A stretch of 5,891 bases of DNA from Clostridia bacterium. GTDB lineage: Bacteria; Bacillota_A; Clostridia; TANB77; CAG-508. Shown here in pieces: positions 1 through 5,585 of the stretch. Position 1 is the stretch's first letter, and each line of letters starts with the position of its first letter. The notes beneath the pieces were generated by a model. It had not been told where the DNA came from. It searched no databases and saw nothing but the letters and a program-made list of their open reading frames with translations. Position numbers and translations under genes: made by a program. The DNA lies in NCBI GenBank assembly GCA_022792975.1, contig JAAWCC010000015.1:1-5891 (forward strand), in the 5' to 3' direction.

Positions 1-1
1 A

Positions 2-862
2 CAAGGAATATTTGTAAATTTCAAAAATGTGCTTAGAACTACCAGAAGAAAGATACCATTTGGTATTGCTCAAATAGGAAAAGCATTTAGAAATGAAATA
101 ACTCCAGGTAATTTTATATTTAGAACTAGAGAATTTGAGCAAATGGAAATTGAATTCTTCTGCAAACCAGGAACTGATTTAGAATGGCATGAATATTGGA
201 AAGATTTTTGCAAAAAATGGCTTTTATCACTTGGCATAAAAGAGGGAAATATCCGTTTAAGAGACCACGAAAAAGAAGAATTAAGCCATTATAGTAATGC
301 TACAACTGATATAGAATTTGCCTTCCCATTTGGCTGGGGAGAACTTTGGGGAATAGCTGACAGAACAAACTTCGACCTTTCACAACATATAGAGCATTCA
401 AAAGAGGATTTATCATATTTAGAAGAAGAAACAAAGGAGAGATATGTACCTTATTGCATAGAACCATCTCTTGGGGCAGATAGAGTGTTATTAGCTTTTC
501 TTTGCAATAGTTATGAAGAGGAAGAAATAGCAGATGGAGATGTAAGAACAGTATTAAAATTACATCCAGCACTTGCACCATTTAAAGCTGCTGTACTTCC
601 ACTTACAAAAAAGCTTTCAGGTAAAGCAGAGGAAGTATATCAAATGCTTACAAAAAGTTTTATGTGTGATTATGATGAGGCAGGAAGCATAGGAAAAAGA
701 TATAGAAGAGAGGATGAAATCGGTACACCTTACTGTATTACAATAGATTTTGATACAGAAGTAGATAACACTGTTACTATAAGAGATAGAGATACAATGG
801 AGCAGGAAAGAGTTAGGATAGAGGATTTAACAAGCTGGATTGAAGAAAAGATAAAATTTTAA
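2..862 (+). CDS. glyS: Glycyl-tRNA synthetase, C-terminal part (5' end outside window)
   Basis: This class II enzyme attaches glycine to tRNA-Gly in the cytoplasm, using ATP. The reading frame is open to the left edge and the first visible codons ([17 protein letters not shown]) already match the family, so the GTG at 29 is not the start. The fragment has 286 residues; about 175 are missing compared with the usual length near 460. Motif 2 is visible as FRNE at fragment residues 29-32, followed by [10 protein letters not shown]. The glycine-pocket region has [12 protein letters not shown] and [11 protein letters not shown]. Motif 3 is EPSLGADR at 154-161. The anticodon-binding domain runs from about 185 ([14 protein letters not shown]) to the end. 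This is the dimeric single-chain type found in many Gram-positive bacteria, archaea and eukaryotes, not the alpha2beta2 type. There is no in-frame CGG and no frameshift in the visible part. A hairpin follows the stop codon. Confidence 0.96.
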   Translation, partial: QGIFVNFKNVLRTTRRKIPFGIAQIGKAFRNEITPGNFIFRTREFEQMEIEFFCKPGTDLEWHEYWKDFCKKWLLSLGIKEGNIRLRDHEKEELSHYSNATTDIEFAFPFGWGELWGIADRTNFDLSQHIEHSKEDLSYLEEETKERYVPYCIEPSLGADRVLLAFLCNSYEEEEIADGDVRTVLKLHPALAPFKAAVLPLTKKLSGKAEEVYQMLTKSFMCDYDEAGSIGKRYRREDEIGTPYCITIDFDTEVDNTVTIRDRDTMEQERVRIEDLTSWIEEKIKF

Positions 863-868
863 GCAATT

Positions 869-934
869 AAATAGCTTCTTAATTTGCAAGTTTATGTGAA
901 TTAAGAAGCTATTTATGTTAAACATAATTTTTTT
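869..934 (+). terminator. Hairpin behind glyS, probable transcription terminator
   Basis: A perfect 16-base inverted repeat (869-884 with 899-914, arm AAATAGCTTCTTAATT) encloses a 14-base loop and starts six bases after the glyS stop. A run of seven T lies at 928-934, so it is 13 bases away from the stem instead of directly behind it. The structure is clear; efficient intrinsic termination is less certain because of that gap. It may also work as a 3'-end stabiliser. Confidence 0.6.
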
Positions 935-961
935 GACTTTTTACATAAAATGTTGTATAAT
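933..961 (+). promoter_or_regulatory. Sigma-A promoter of the unrecognised gene
   Basis: TTGACT at 933-938 and a perfect TATAAT at 956-961 are separated by 17 bases. Transcription should begin near 968 and give an untranslated leader of about 70 bases before the ATG at 1039. It is among the closest matches to consensus in the window, so the gene behind it is likely transcribed well unless repressed. Confidence 0.8.
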
Positions 962-977
962 TAATATAGCGAGAGTG

Positions 978-1009
978 TCTTGCAAGAGAATTGTTTTATG
1001 AGCACAATT
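978..1009 (+). promoter_or_regulatory. Palindromes in the leader of the unrecognised gene, possible operator
   Basis: Two short dyads lie just downstream of the expected transcription start: a perfect 10-base palindrome TCTTGCAAGA at 978-987, and AATTGT (989-994) paired with ACAATT (1004-1009) around a nine-base loop. The position suits repressor binding or a small RNA hairpin. Short dyads are common in AT-rich DNA, so this is only a suggestion. Confidence 0.2.
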
Positions 1010-1038
1010 GCTAAAAAAACAAGAAGAGAGGTTTGCGA

Positions 1039-1674
1039 ATGTCAGAATTTGTTGCGTTAACAGAGGTGTGGAGAAATCCAGAGCTGCTGGGGAGCAATAG
1101 AAGCCTCCTTGAAAGCTATGTGGATTACAGACCAGATGTCGAGTTTTTAATATCCGACATAGGAATCAAAAGGAAGTATCGGATCAGCAGAAAGGACGTA
1201 GGATGGCATGTATGGTGCTCCAAACAAAAAAATGGAATGAAAATATATGCTATTCCTGAAAAGCCAATCGAAGCAGTCACATTTTTCAAAAATAGTAAAG
1301 GGTGGATTGGAGTAAATGAACTAAGTACGAAGCTTGCTAGTTCAGCTAGCTGTCTGCGGCTAAACGGCAGAGGAAGTTGTTTGACTTTCAAGATTTATGC
1401 TTCTATGCCTGCGGAATTGAAGGATAAGGTGTCTGACTTCTGCTGGATTTTCAAGAACCGCATCGTGAACATTGAAAACGATAGCGATTTAACCTGGTAT
1501 AGAAATGGGAAACTGGAGAATGCTAGTCTGTATGACTGTGGCAGTGGAGTTTGCAGTATTGCAAGGCCATTTTATCCAGTTGTGGAGCTTCCCACAGATA
1601 TCCTCGTAAGGATTGGATGCAAGAACAGAAATGGAAGAACGGTAAAAAGCTCCTTGCGTCTTATGCTTCCCTGA
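1039..1674 (+). CDS. Unrecognised 211-residue protein of atypical composition
   Basis: I do not recognise a family. The protein has no signal peptide or membrane segment. It looks rich in beta strand and basic residues, with seven scattered cysteines (for example WHVWCSK, DFCWIF, YDCGSGVCS) that form no obvious metal-binding motif. The ATG at 1039 is chosen because AGAGAGG at 1025-1031 sits seven bases ahead of it; an in-frame TTG at 1033 would be too close to that site. The gene has its own promoter and strong terminator, so it is a single-gene unit between glyS and murB. Composition differs sharply from its neighbours: three counted sequence lines inside it give 81 G/C of 180 bases, against 31 of 120 in murB and pnp lines. 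It uses CGG (1180, 1357) and CGC arginine codons that the neighbours lack. Recent acquisition is likely; the function is unknown. Confidence 0.75.
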   Translation: MSEFVALTEVWRNPELLGSNRSLLESYVDYRPDVEFLISDIGIKRKYRISRKDVGWHVWCSKQKNGMKIYAIPEKPIEAVTFFKNSKGWIGVNELSTKLASSASCLRLNGRGSCLTFKIYASMPAELKDKVSDFCWIFKNRIVNIENDSDLTWYRNGKLENASLYDCGSGVCSIARPFYPVVELPTDILVRIGCKNRNGRTVKSSLRLMLP

Positions 1675-1715
1675 TGTGAAAACCTTATAGGCAATTGCTT
1701 CTAACAAATGCTTAT

Positions 1716-1765
1716 AGCGAATAAGACCTACAATGTAAAGTTGTGGGTCTTATTCGCTCTTTTTT
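1716..1765 (+). terminator. Strong Rho-independent terminator of the unrecognised gene
   Basis: An 18-base stem pairs 1716-1733 with 1741-1758. One pair is a G-U wobble and all others are Watson-Crick. The loop has seven bases (TGTAAAG). One C follows, then six T at 1760-1765. It lies about 40 bases after the stop codon and separates this gene from murB transcription. Confidence 0.9.
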
Positions 1766-1775
1766 CATAAAATGC

Positions 1776-1804
1776 TTCAAAAAATAATAAGTTTGTGATA
1801 GAAT
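1776..1804 (+). promoter_or_regulatory. Probable murB promoter with extended -10
   Basis: TTCAAA at 1776-1781 (four of six matches to the -35 consensus) is followed after 17 bases by TAGAAT at 1799-1804. A TG at 1796-1797 makes an extended -10, which can offset the weaker -35. It starts 10 bases after the upstream terminator, as expected if murB needs its own transcription start. Confidence 0.65.
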
Positions 1805-1831
1805 AAATAATATTAAAGGAGAGTTTAAGTT

Positions 1832-2745
1832 ATGGATAATATAGAAAAAATTGCTAGAAATTTGGGAAAAAATAAATTTTTTTTAAATGAGGATATGTCA
1901 AAACATACTACCTTTAAGACTGGTGGAAAAGCTGATTTTTTTGTCAAGATAAATAATTTAGAGGAATTAAAATTTGTTTTAAACTTTGCTAAAGAAATAA
2001 ATTTACCTTTGTTTATTTTAGGAAATGGTAGCAATATTTTAGTTAGAGATAAAGGTGTAAGAGGTATTGTTTGTCAAATTGGAATTGACAAATTTGAGAT
2101 AGAAGAAAAAGGAAACGATATTTTTGTTTATTTAGGAAGTGGAAATAAAAATGCAATTGTTTCAGCAAAGTTATTAAATTTGAGTATTGAAGGCTTTGAA
2201 TTTGCAGCTCGGAATACCACGGAACTATTGGAGGAGCAATTAAAATGAATGCAGGTGCTTTCGGAAGGGAAATGAAAGAAATTATTGTTTCTAGCACCTA
2301 TATGGATGAAAACGGAGGGATAAAAAAAATAAATTTTGAAGAGCACGAATTTTCTTATAGAAAAAGCTTTTTTTCTGATAAAAAGTACATAATATTAGAA
2401 ACAATGCTAAAACTAAAAAGAGGAGTTAAAGAAGAAATAGAAAGCAAAATAAAAGAGTATTCAAGCTTGAGAAAACAAAAACAACCATATAATATGCCCT
2501 CAGCAGGAAGTACATTTAAAAGAGGAAACGATTATATAACAGCTGAACTAATTGACAAATGTGGTTTGAAAGGGAAACAAATAGGAGGAGCAAAGGTTTC
2601 CGAAAAACATGCAGGGTTTATTGTAAATACAGGAAATGCAACTTCGAGTGACATTTTGGAGCTTATAGAATATGTAAAAAAGACTGTATATGAAAAAACC
2701 AAAAAGGAAATCGAATTAGAGATAGAAATAATTGGGGAGGAATAA
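1832..2745 (+). CDS. murB: UDP-N-acetylenolpyruvoylglucosamine reductase, read through two +1 shifts
   Basis: MurB is a cytoplasmic FAD enzyme that uses NADPH to reduce enolpyruvyl-UDP-GlcNAc to UDP-MurNAc, the second committed step of peptidoglycan synthesis. The start follows AAAGGAGAG at 1815-1823 by eight bases. Frame 1 runs to the TGA at 2246-2248; the rest of the protein lies in another frame. Skipping the C at 2210 and the C at 2220 gives an uninterrupted 303-residue protein, the normal length, with the family motif A-A-G-I-P-G-T-I-G-G rebuilt exactly at residues 125-134. Other FAD and substrate signatures are intact: HTTFKTGG, LGNGSNILVRD, MNAGAFG, YRKSFF (Tyr175-Arg176), SAGSTFKR with the probable catalytic Ser226, and a C-terminal Glu296 that aligns with the catalytic glutamate. 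Apart from the two extra bases nothing suggests decay. Either the gene is recoded or the sequence has two errors. Confidence 0.9.
2210..2213 (+). other. Recoding site 1 (murB): CGGA in place of Gly127 codon
   Basis: In the murB start frame the codon after GCT (Ala126) is CGG at 2210-2212. Reading on without a shift gives 12 codons foreign to MurB and then a TGA at 2246. Skipping the C restores GGA for Gly127, the first glycine of the conserved GIPG segment of the FAD-binding domain. What is seen is the extra base and the restored homology; the mechanism is inferred. Confidence 0.75.
2220..2223 (+). other. Recoding site 2 (murB): CGGA in place of Gly130 codon
   Basis: After the first shift the frame reads GGA ATA CCA and then meets CGG at 2220-2222. 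Staying in that frame would end at the TAA at 2241-2243. Skipping the C gives GGA ACT ATT GGA GGA, the expected G-T-I-G-G. The second site is therefore in frame only for ribosomes that have already shifted at the first, ten bases upstream. Confidence 0.75.
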
Positions 2746-2813
2746 GATAAATTTTTCTTGTCTTTGGAAGCTGCTATTAAAGTATGATAAGAAGAGTAGT
2801 TATAAAAAAACAC

Positions 2814-2842
2814 TTGCAATTATTACAAAAATGTAGTAAAAT
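2814..2842 (+). promoter_or_regulatory. Sigma-A promoter of rpsO
   Basis: TTGCAA at 2814-2819 and TAAAAT at 2837-2842 are separated by 17 bases. The start point near 2849 gives a leader of about 90 bases ahead of rpsO. No convincing terminator was seen between murB and this promoter: the only hairpin there (AAGATAA with TTGTCTT, 2744-2764) is weak and has no T run. Confidence 0.75.
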
Positions 2843-2866
2843 AATAAAGTATGAAAAAATTACCTT

Positions 2867-2922
2867 TTTCTTGGCTTAAGGTTATAACACCACTTAAGCT
2901 CAGAAAATGGCAAATCAAGAAA
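2867..2922 (+). promoter_or_regulatory. Structured rpsO leader, candidate S15 autoregulatory RNA
   Basis: Two nested stems can form in the leader. The outer one pairs TTTCTTG (2867-2873) with CAAGAAA (2916-2922), and the inner one pairs GCTTAAG (2874-2880) with CTTAAGC (2893-2899), so they are directly stacked on the 5' side. The outer stem ends four bases before the GGAGG at 2926-2930. Ribosomal protein S15 is known to repress its own mRNA in several bacteria through unrelated leader structures that mimic its 16S site. That this leader does so is inferred from position and shape only. Confidence 0.4.
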
Positions 2923-2937
2923 GTTGGAGGTGTAAAT

Positions 2938-3201
2938 ATGACAAAGGAAAGAAAACAAGAAGTTATTCAAACTTATAAAAGAGACGAGAAAGATACTGGT
3001 TCTCCAGAGGTTCAAGTTGCTCTTTTAACAGAAAGAATAAACGAGCTTACTGAGCATTTAAGAATTCACAAAAAAGATAATCACTCAAGACGTGGTCTTT
3101 TAAAGATGGTTGGTAAGAGAAGAAATCTTTTAAACTATTTAGCTAAAAAGGATGAAACAAGATATAAAGAAATAGTTGAAAAATTAAACTTAAGAAAATA
3201 G
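2938..3201 (+). CDS. rpsO: 30S ribosomal protein S15
   Basis: S15 binds the central domain of 16S rRNA early in small-subunit assembly and takes part in an intersubunit bridge. The protein has 87 residues, close to the usual 88-89. Family signatures are clear: [16 protein letters not shown] at 19-34 and [19 protein letters not shown] at 44-62, the latter containing the H-x-x-D-x-H-S-R-R-G rRNA-contact segment. The start at 2938 is set by GGAGG at 2926-2930, seven bases ahead. An in-frame ATG at 2851 would add 29 residues unlike any S15 and lies almost at the transcription start, so it is rejected. Arginine codons are AGA and CGT only, and there is no frameshift. The gene precedes pnp, a pairing conserved in many bacteria. 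Confidence 0.97.
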   Translation: MTKERKQEVIQTYKRDEKDTGSPEVQVALLTERINELTEHLRIHKKDNHSRRGLLKMVGKRRNLLNYLAKKDETRYKEIVEKLNLRK

Positions 3202-3208
3202 TAAAATT

Positions 3209-3238
3209 GGGGCGTTTTGCGTTTACTGCAAACGCCTC
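3209..3238 (+). other. GC-rich hairpin behind rpsO
   Basis: GGCGTTTTGC (3211-3220) pairs with GCAAACGCC (3228-3236) with one bulged T, extended by a G-U and a G-C pair to 3209-3238. It begins eight bases after the rpsO stop. No T run follows, so it is more likely a partial terminator, a 3'-end stabiliser or an RNase processing site than a full intrinsic terminator. No good pnp promoter was found behind it, so pnp is probably reached by read-through from rpsO. Confidence 0.5.
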
Positions 3239-3256
3239 TAGGTATATTAAACGGAG

Positions 3257-3323
3257 GTTAGTGATTAGAAGTTAGAGGTTAGAAGGAAAAATGCCTTATA
3301 AGCTCTAACTACTAACTGCTGGC
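3257..3323 (+). repeat. Imperfect intergenic palindrome between rpsO and pnp
   Basis: Two 21-base arms, 3257-3277 and 3303-3323, can pair with two mismatches and four G-U wobbles around a 25-base loop that holds a small AAGG/CCTT stem. The arms are built from iterated GTTAG / TTAGAAG / TTAGAGG words (reverse complement CTAAC). This looks like a dispersed palindromic repeat of the REP or small MITE kind placed in the pnp leader. In RNA it would form a long hairpin ending about 27 bases before the pnp start codon. Whether it recurs in the genome cannot be seen here. Confidence 0.5.
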
Positions 3324-3349
3324 TTCTAAAAAAGAAAAGAGGTAGATTT

Positions 3350-5448
3350 ATGTTTAAAGCATTTGAAACAGAGCTTGCAGGAAGAAAATTAGTAATTGAA
3401 AGTGGCAAGATAGCAGAGCTTGCAAATGGAAGTGTAATGGTTAGATATGGAGAGACAGTAGTGATGGTAAATGTTACAGCTTCTAAAGAACCAAAGGAGG
3501 GAATTGACTTTTTCCCATTATCAGTAGATTATGAGGAGAAGCTTTATTCAGTTCGGTAAAATTCCTGGTGGATATACAAAAAGAGAAGGAAAACCAGCAG
3601 ATAAAGCAATTCTTACTTCAAGGGCGATTGATAGACCAATTCGTCCATTATTCCCAAAGGATTTTAGAAATGATGTATGTGTAATTGCAACAGTTTTATG
3701 TGTTGAGCCTGATAATTCTCCAGAAGTTGCAGCTATGATTGGAGCATCTGCGGCTCTTGCAATATCAGATATTCCATTTGGTGGGCCAACAGCAGCAGTA
3801 AATGTTGGTTATGTTGATGGAAAGATTGTAATTAATCCTAATTTGGAGCAAAGAGCAAAAACAGACTTAGTTTTAACAGTTGCAGGAACAATGGATAAAG
3901 TTACAATGATTGAAGCTGGTGCAAATGAAATTCCAGACGCAACAATGCTAGAAGCAATTAAAGCAGGACATGCAGAAATTATCAAAATTTGCAAATTTAT
4001 ATCTGATATTCAAAAGGAAATAGGGAAACCTAAATTTGAGTACAAATCTTTTGCAGTAGCTGAAGAGTTATATTCAGAAATTGAAGAAAATTTCAAAGAT
4101 AGAATGTATCAAGATGTACAAGCTAGTGATAAAGAGGTAAGAGATGAAAACATTGATAAATTAACAGAGGATATCAATGCATATGTTACAGAAAGATATG
4201 GAGAGGAATTTTTAGAAGAAAGAAAACAAGAAATCGGTGAAATTATCTATAAATTAGAGAAAAAATGTGTTAGAAAAATGATATATGAAGAACATAAACG
4301 TCCAGATGGAAGAAAAATAGACGAAATAAGACCATTATCATGCGAAGTTCGGAATTCTTCCAAGAGTACATGGAAGTGCAATTTTCACAAGAGGTCAAAC
4401 TCAAGTTATGTCTATTGCAACCTTAGGGATGCTTTCAGAGGCACAAAGCCTAGATGGAATAGACGAGGAAGTCTCTAAACGTTATATGCATCAGTATAAT
4501 TTCCCTGCATATAGTGTAGGAGAGGCTAGAACATCTCGTGGACCAGGAAGACGTGAAATAGGACACGGAGCACTTGCAGAAAAGGCTTTAGTTCCAGTTT
4601 TACCTTCAGAGGAGGATTTCCCATATGCTATAAGAGTAGTTTCAGAAGTGCTAAGTTCAAACGGCTCTACATCGCAAGGAAGTATTTGTGGAAGCACCTT
4701 GGCTCTTATGGATGCAGGTGTACCACTTAAAGCCCCAGTTGCAGGAATTTCAACAGGACTTGTTACAAGTCCAGAAGACCCTGACAAGTATATTATGCTT
4801 ACAGATATTCAAGGCATAGAGGATTTCTTCGGAGATATGGACTTTAAGGTTGGTGGAACACATAAAGGAATAACTGCTATACAAGTAGACATTAAAATCG
4901 ATGGCTTGACATATGATATTATTGAAGAGGCTTTTGCAAGAACTAAAAAAGCAAGGGAGTATATTTTAGATGAAATAATGTTAAAGCAAATAGCTGAGCC
5001 AAGAAAAGAATTATCTAAATATGCACCTAAGATTACTACTATAAAAATAAATGTAGATAAAATTAAAGACGTTATTGGACCTGGCGGAAAAATGATTAAC
5101 AAGATTATAGATTTAACTGGTGTGAAAATAGATATACAAGAGGACGGAAATGTCTTTATATATTCTTCTGACCAAGAAAGCGGAAATAAGGCACTAGATA
5201 TGATTGACGAGATTACAAGAGAGATTGAGCTTAATGGGATATATGAAGGAAAAGTTGCAAGAATAATGAATTTTGGTGCTTTTGTTGATATTGGTGGGGG
5301 AAAAGAAGGATTACTTCATATTTCTAAGATATCAGAAAAACGTATCAATAAGGTTGAGGACGTTCTTAATATAGGAGATACAGTTAAGGTTAAAGTTTAT
5401 GAGATTGACGAGCAAGGAAGAATTAATTTGACTGCTAAAGGAATTTAG
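3350..5448 (+). CDS. pnp: Polyribonucleotide nucleotidyltransferase (PNPase), read through two +1 shifts
   Basis: PNPase is a trimeric 3'-to-5' exoribonuclease that uses phosphate to release nucleoside diphosphates in mRNA turnover. AGAGG at 3338-3342 lies seven bases before the ATG. The coding sequence lies in three frames. Skipping the C at 3554 and the C at 4350 gives one 698-residue protein, normal for the family. Domains in order: first RNase PH domain (about 12-142, with IPGG-x-x-KREG after the first shift), helical linker (about 145-230), second RNase PH domain (from about 325), KH domain with the V-I-G-P-G-G loop at 574-579, and S1 domain from about 629 to the end. Active-site residues are kept: Arg400-Arg401 in GRREIGHG, and Asp491, Asp497 and Lys499 in D-F-F-G-D-M-D-F-K, matching E. 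coli Asp486, Asp492 and Lys494. No other damage is visible, which argues against a pseudogene. Confidence 0.93.
3554..3557 (+). other. Recoding site 3 (pnp): CGGT in place of Gly69 codon, next to a stop
   Basis: After GTT (Val68) the start frame reads CGG at 3554-3556 and then the stop TAA at 3557-3559, so unshifted translation gives only a 69-residue stub. Skipping the C gives GGT AAA ATT CCT GGT, the conserved G-K-I-P-G of the first RNase PH domain. Confidence 0.75.
4350..4353 (+). other. Recoding site 4 (pnp): CGGA in place of Gly334 codon
   Basis: In the frame entered at site 3, GAA GTT is followed by CGG at 4350-4352. Without a shift the frame stays open to 4478 but encodes sequence foreign to PNPase. 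Skipping the C gives GGA ATT CTT CCA AGA, matching the conserved V-G-I-L-P-R that leads into [12 protein letters not shown] of the second RNase PH domain. Confidence 0.75.
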
Positions 5449-5486
5449 GATTATTTTAATAAAATTTCTTTCTTAAAATAATCTTA
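5446..5486 (+). terminator. AT-rich hairpin overlapping the pnp stop codon
   Basis: A 14-base stem pairs 5446-5459 with 5473-5486 (core GATTATTTTAA / TTAAAATAATC, one G-U pair) around a 13-base loop. It begins at the pnp stop codon. Few G-C pairs and no T run directly behind it make it a weak candidate for termination. Confidence 0.35.
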
Positions 5487-5502
5487 AATCTAGAGGAAAA
5501 AT

Positions 5503-5531
5503 TTGCATTTTTTTAAACAATGTAGTATAAT
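5503..5531 (+). promoter_or_regulatory. Sigma-A promoter of the glycosyltransferase gene
   Basis: TTGCAT at 5503-5508 and a perfect TATAAT at 5526-5531 are separated by 17 bases. The start near 5538 leaves a leader of about 48 bases. The gene is therefore transcribed independently of pnp. Confidence 0.8.
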
Positions 5532-5585
5532 AGATAATGGTTAGGGAAATAAGCCTTTAACTAAATTAAACAAGAGAGGTTTGAA

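Noticed and set aside
29..31. GTG at 29 as the start of the first gene
   Set aside because: Conserved GlyRS sequence continues in frame to the left edge, so the gene begins outside the window.
300..581. Open frames on the minus strand (here and at 1125-1391, 1489-1707, 1825-2034, 2043-2346, 2532-2819, 3809-3994, 4491-4787, 4809-5102)
   Set aside because: All lie opposite strongly supported genes, have no family resemblance, and are expected in AT-rich coding DNA.
1033..1038. TTG start two codons upstream of the unrecognised gene's ATG
   Set aside because: It lies one base after the AGAGAGG ribosome binding site; the ATG at 1039 has the correct seven-base spacing.
1005..1699. 8-base direct repeat CAATTGCT (1005-1012 and 1692-1699) as target-site duplication around the foreign gene
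   Set aside because: It lies inside the promoter-terminator unit rather than outside it, is partly self-complementary, and is short enough to be chance. No transposase or attachment site is visible.
2245..2745. Separate gene starting at the ATG at 2245
   Set aside because: This is the C-terminal two thirds of MurB, and the ATG is the Met of the conserved MNAGAFG motif. No ribosome binding site fits an independent start better than continuation from upstream.
2851..2937. 29-residue N-terminal extension of S15 from the ATG at 2851
   Set aside because: It is unlike any S15, starts about two bases after the expected transcription start, and has no ribosome binding site. The ATG at 2938 has GGAGG at ideal spacing.
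3217..3248. pnp promoter made of TTGCGT (3217-3222) and TATATT (3243-3248)
   Set aside because: The 20-base spacer is too long and the -35 overlaps the rpsO hairpin; read-through from the rpsO promoter is simpler.
2210..4353. Plain sequencing or assembly error as the sole explanation of the four extra C bases
   Set aside because: Not fully excluded, but an error process does not know the reading frame. None of the sites is a homopolymer, and similar NNC-GGN strings elsewhere in the same genes cause no shift. Read-level checking would settle it.
1832..5448. murB and pnp as decayed pseudogenes
   Set aside because: Four identical-type insertions, all a C before a glycine codon, with no stray stops, deletions or lost catalytic residues elsewhere, do not look like decay. 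Both are normally single-copy core genes.
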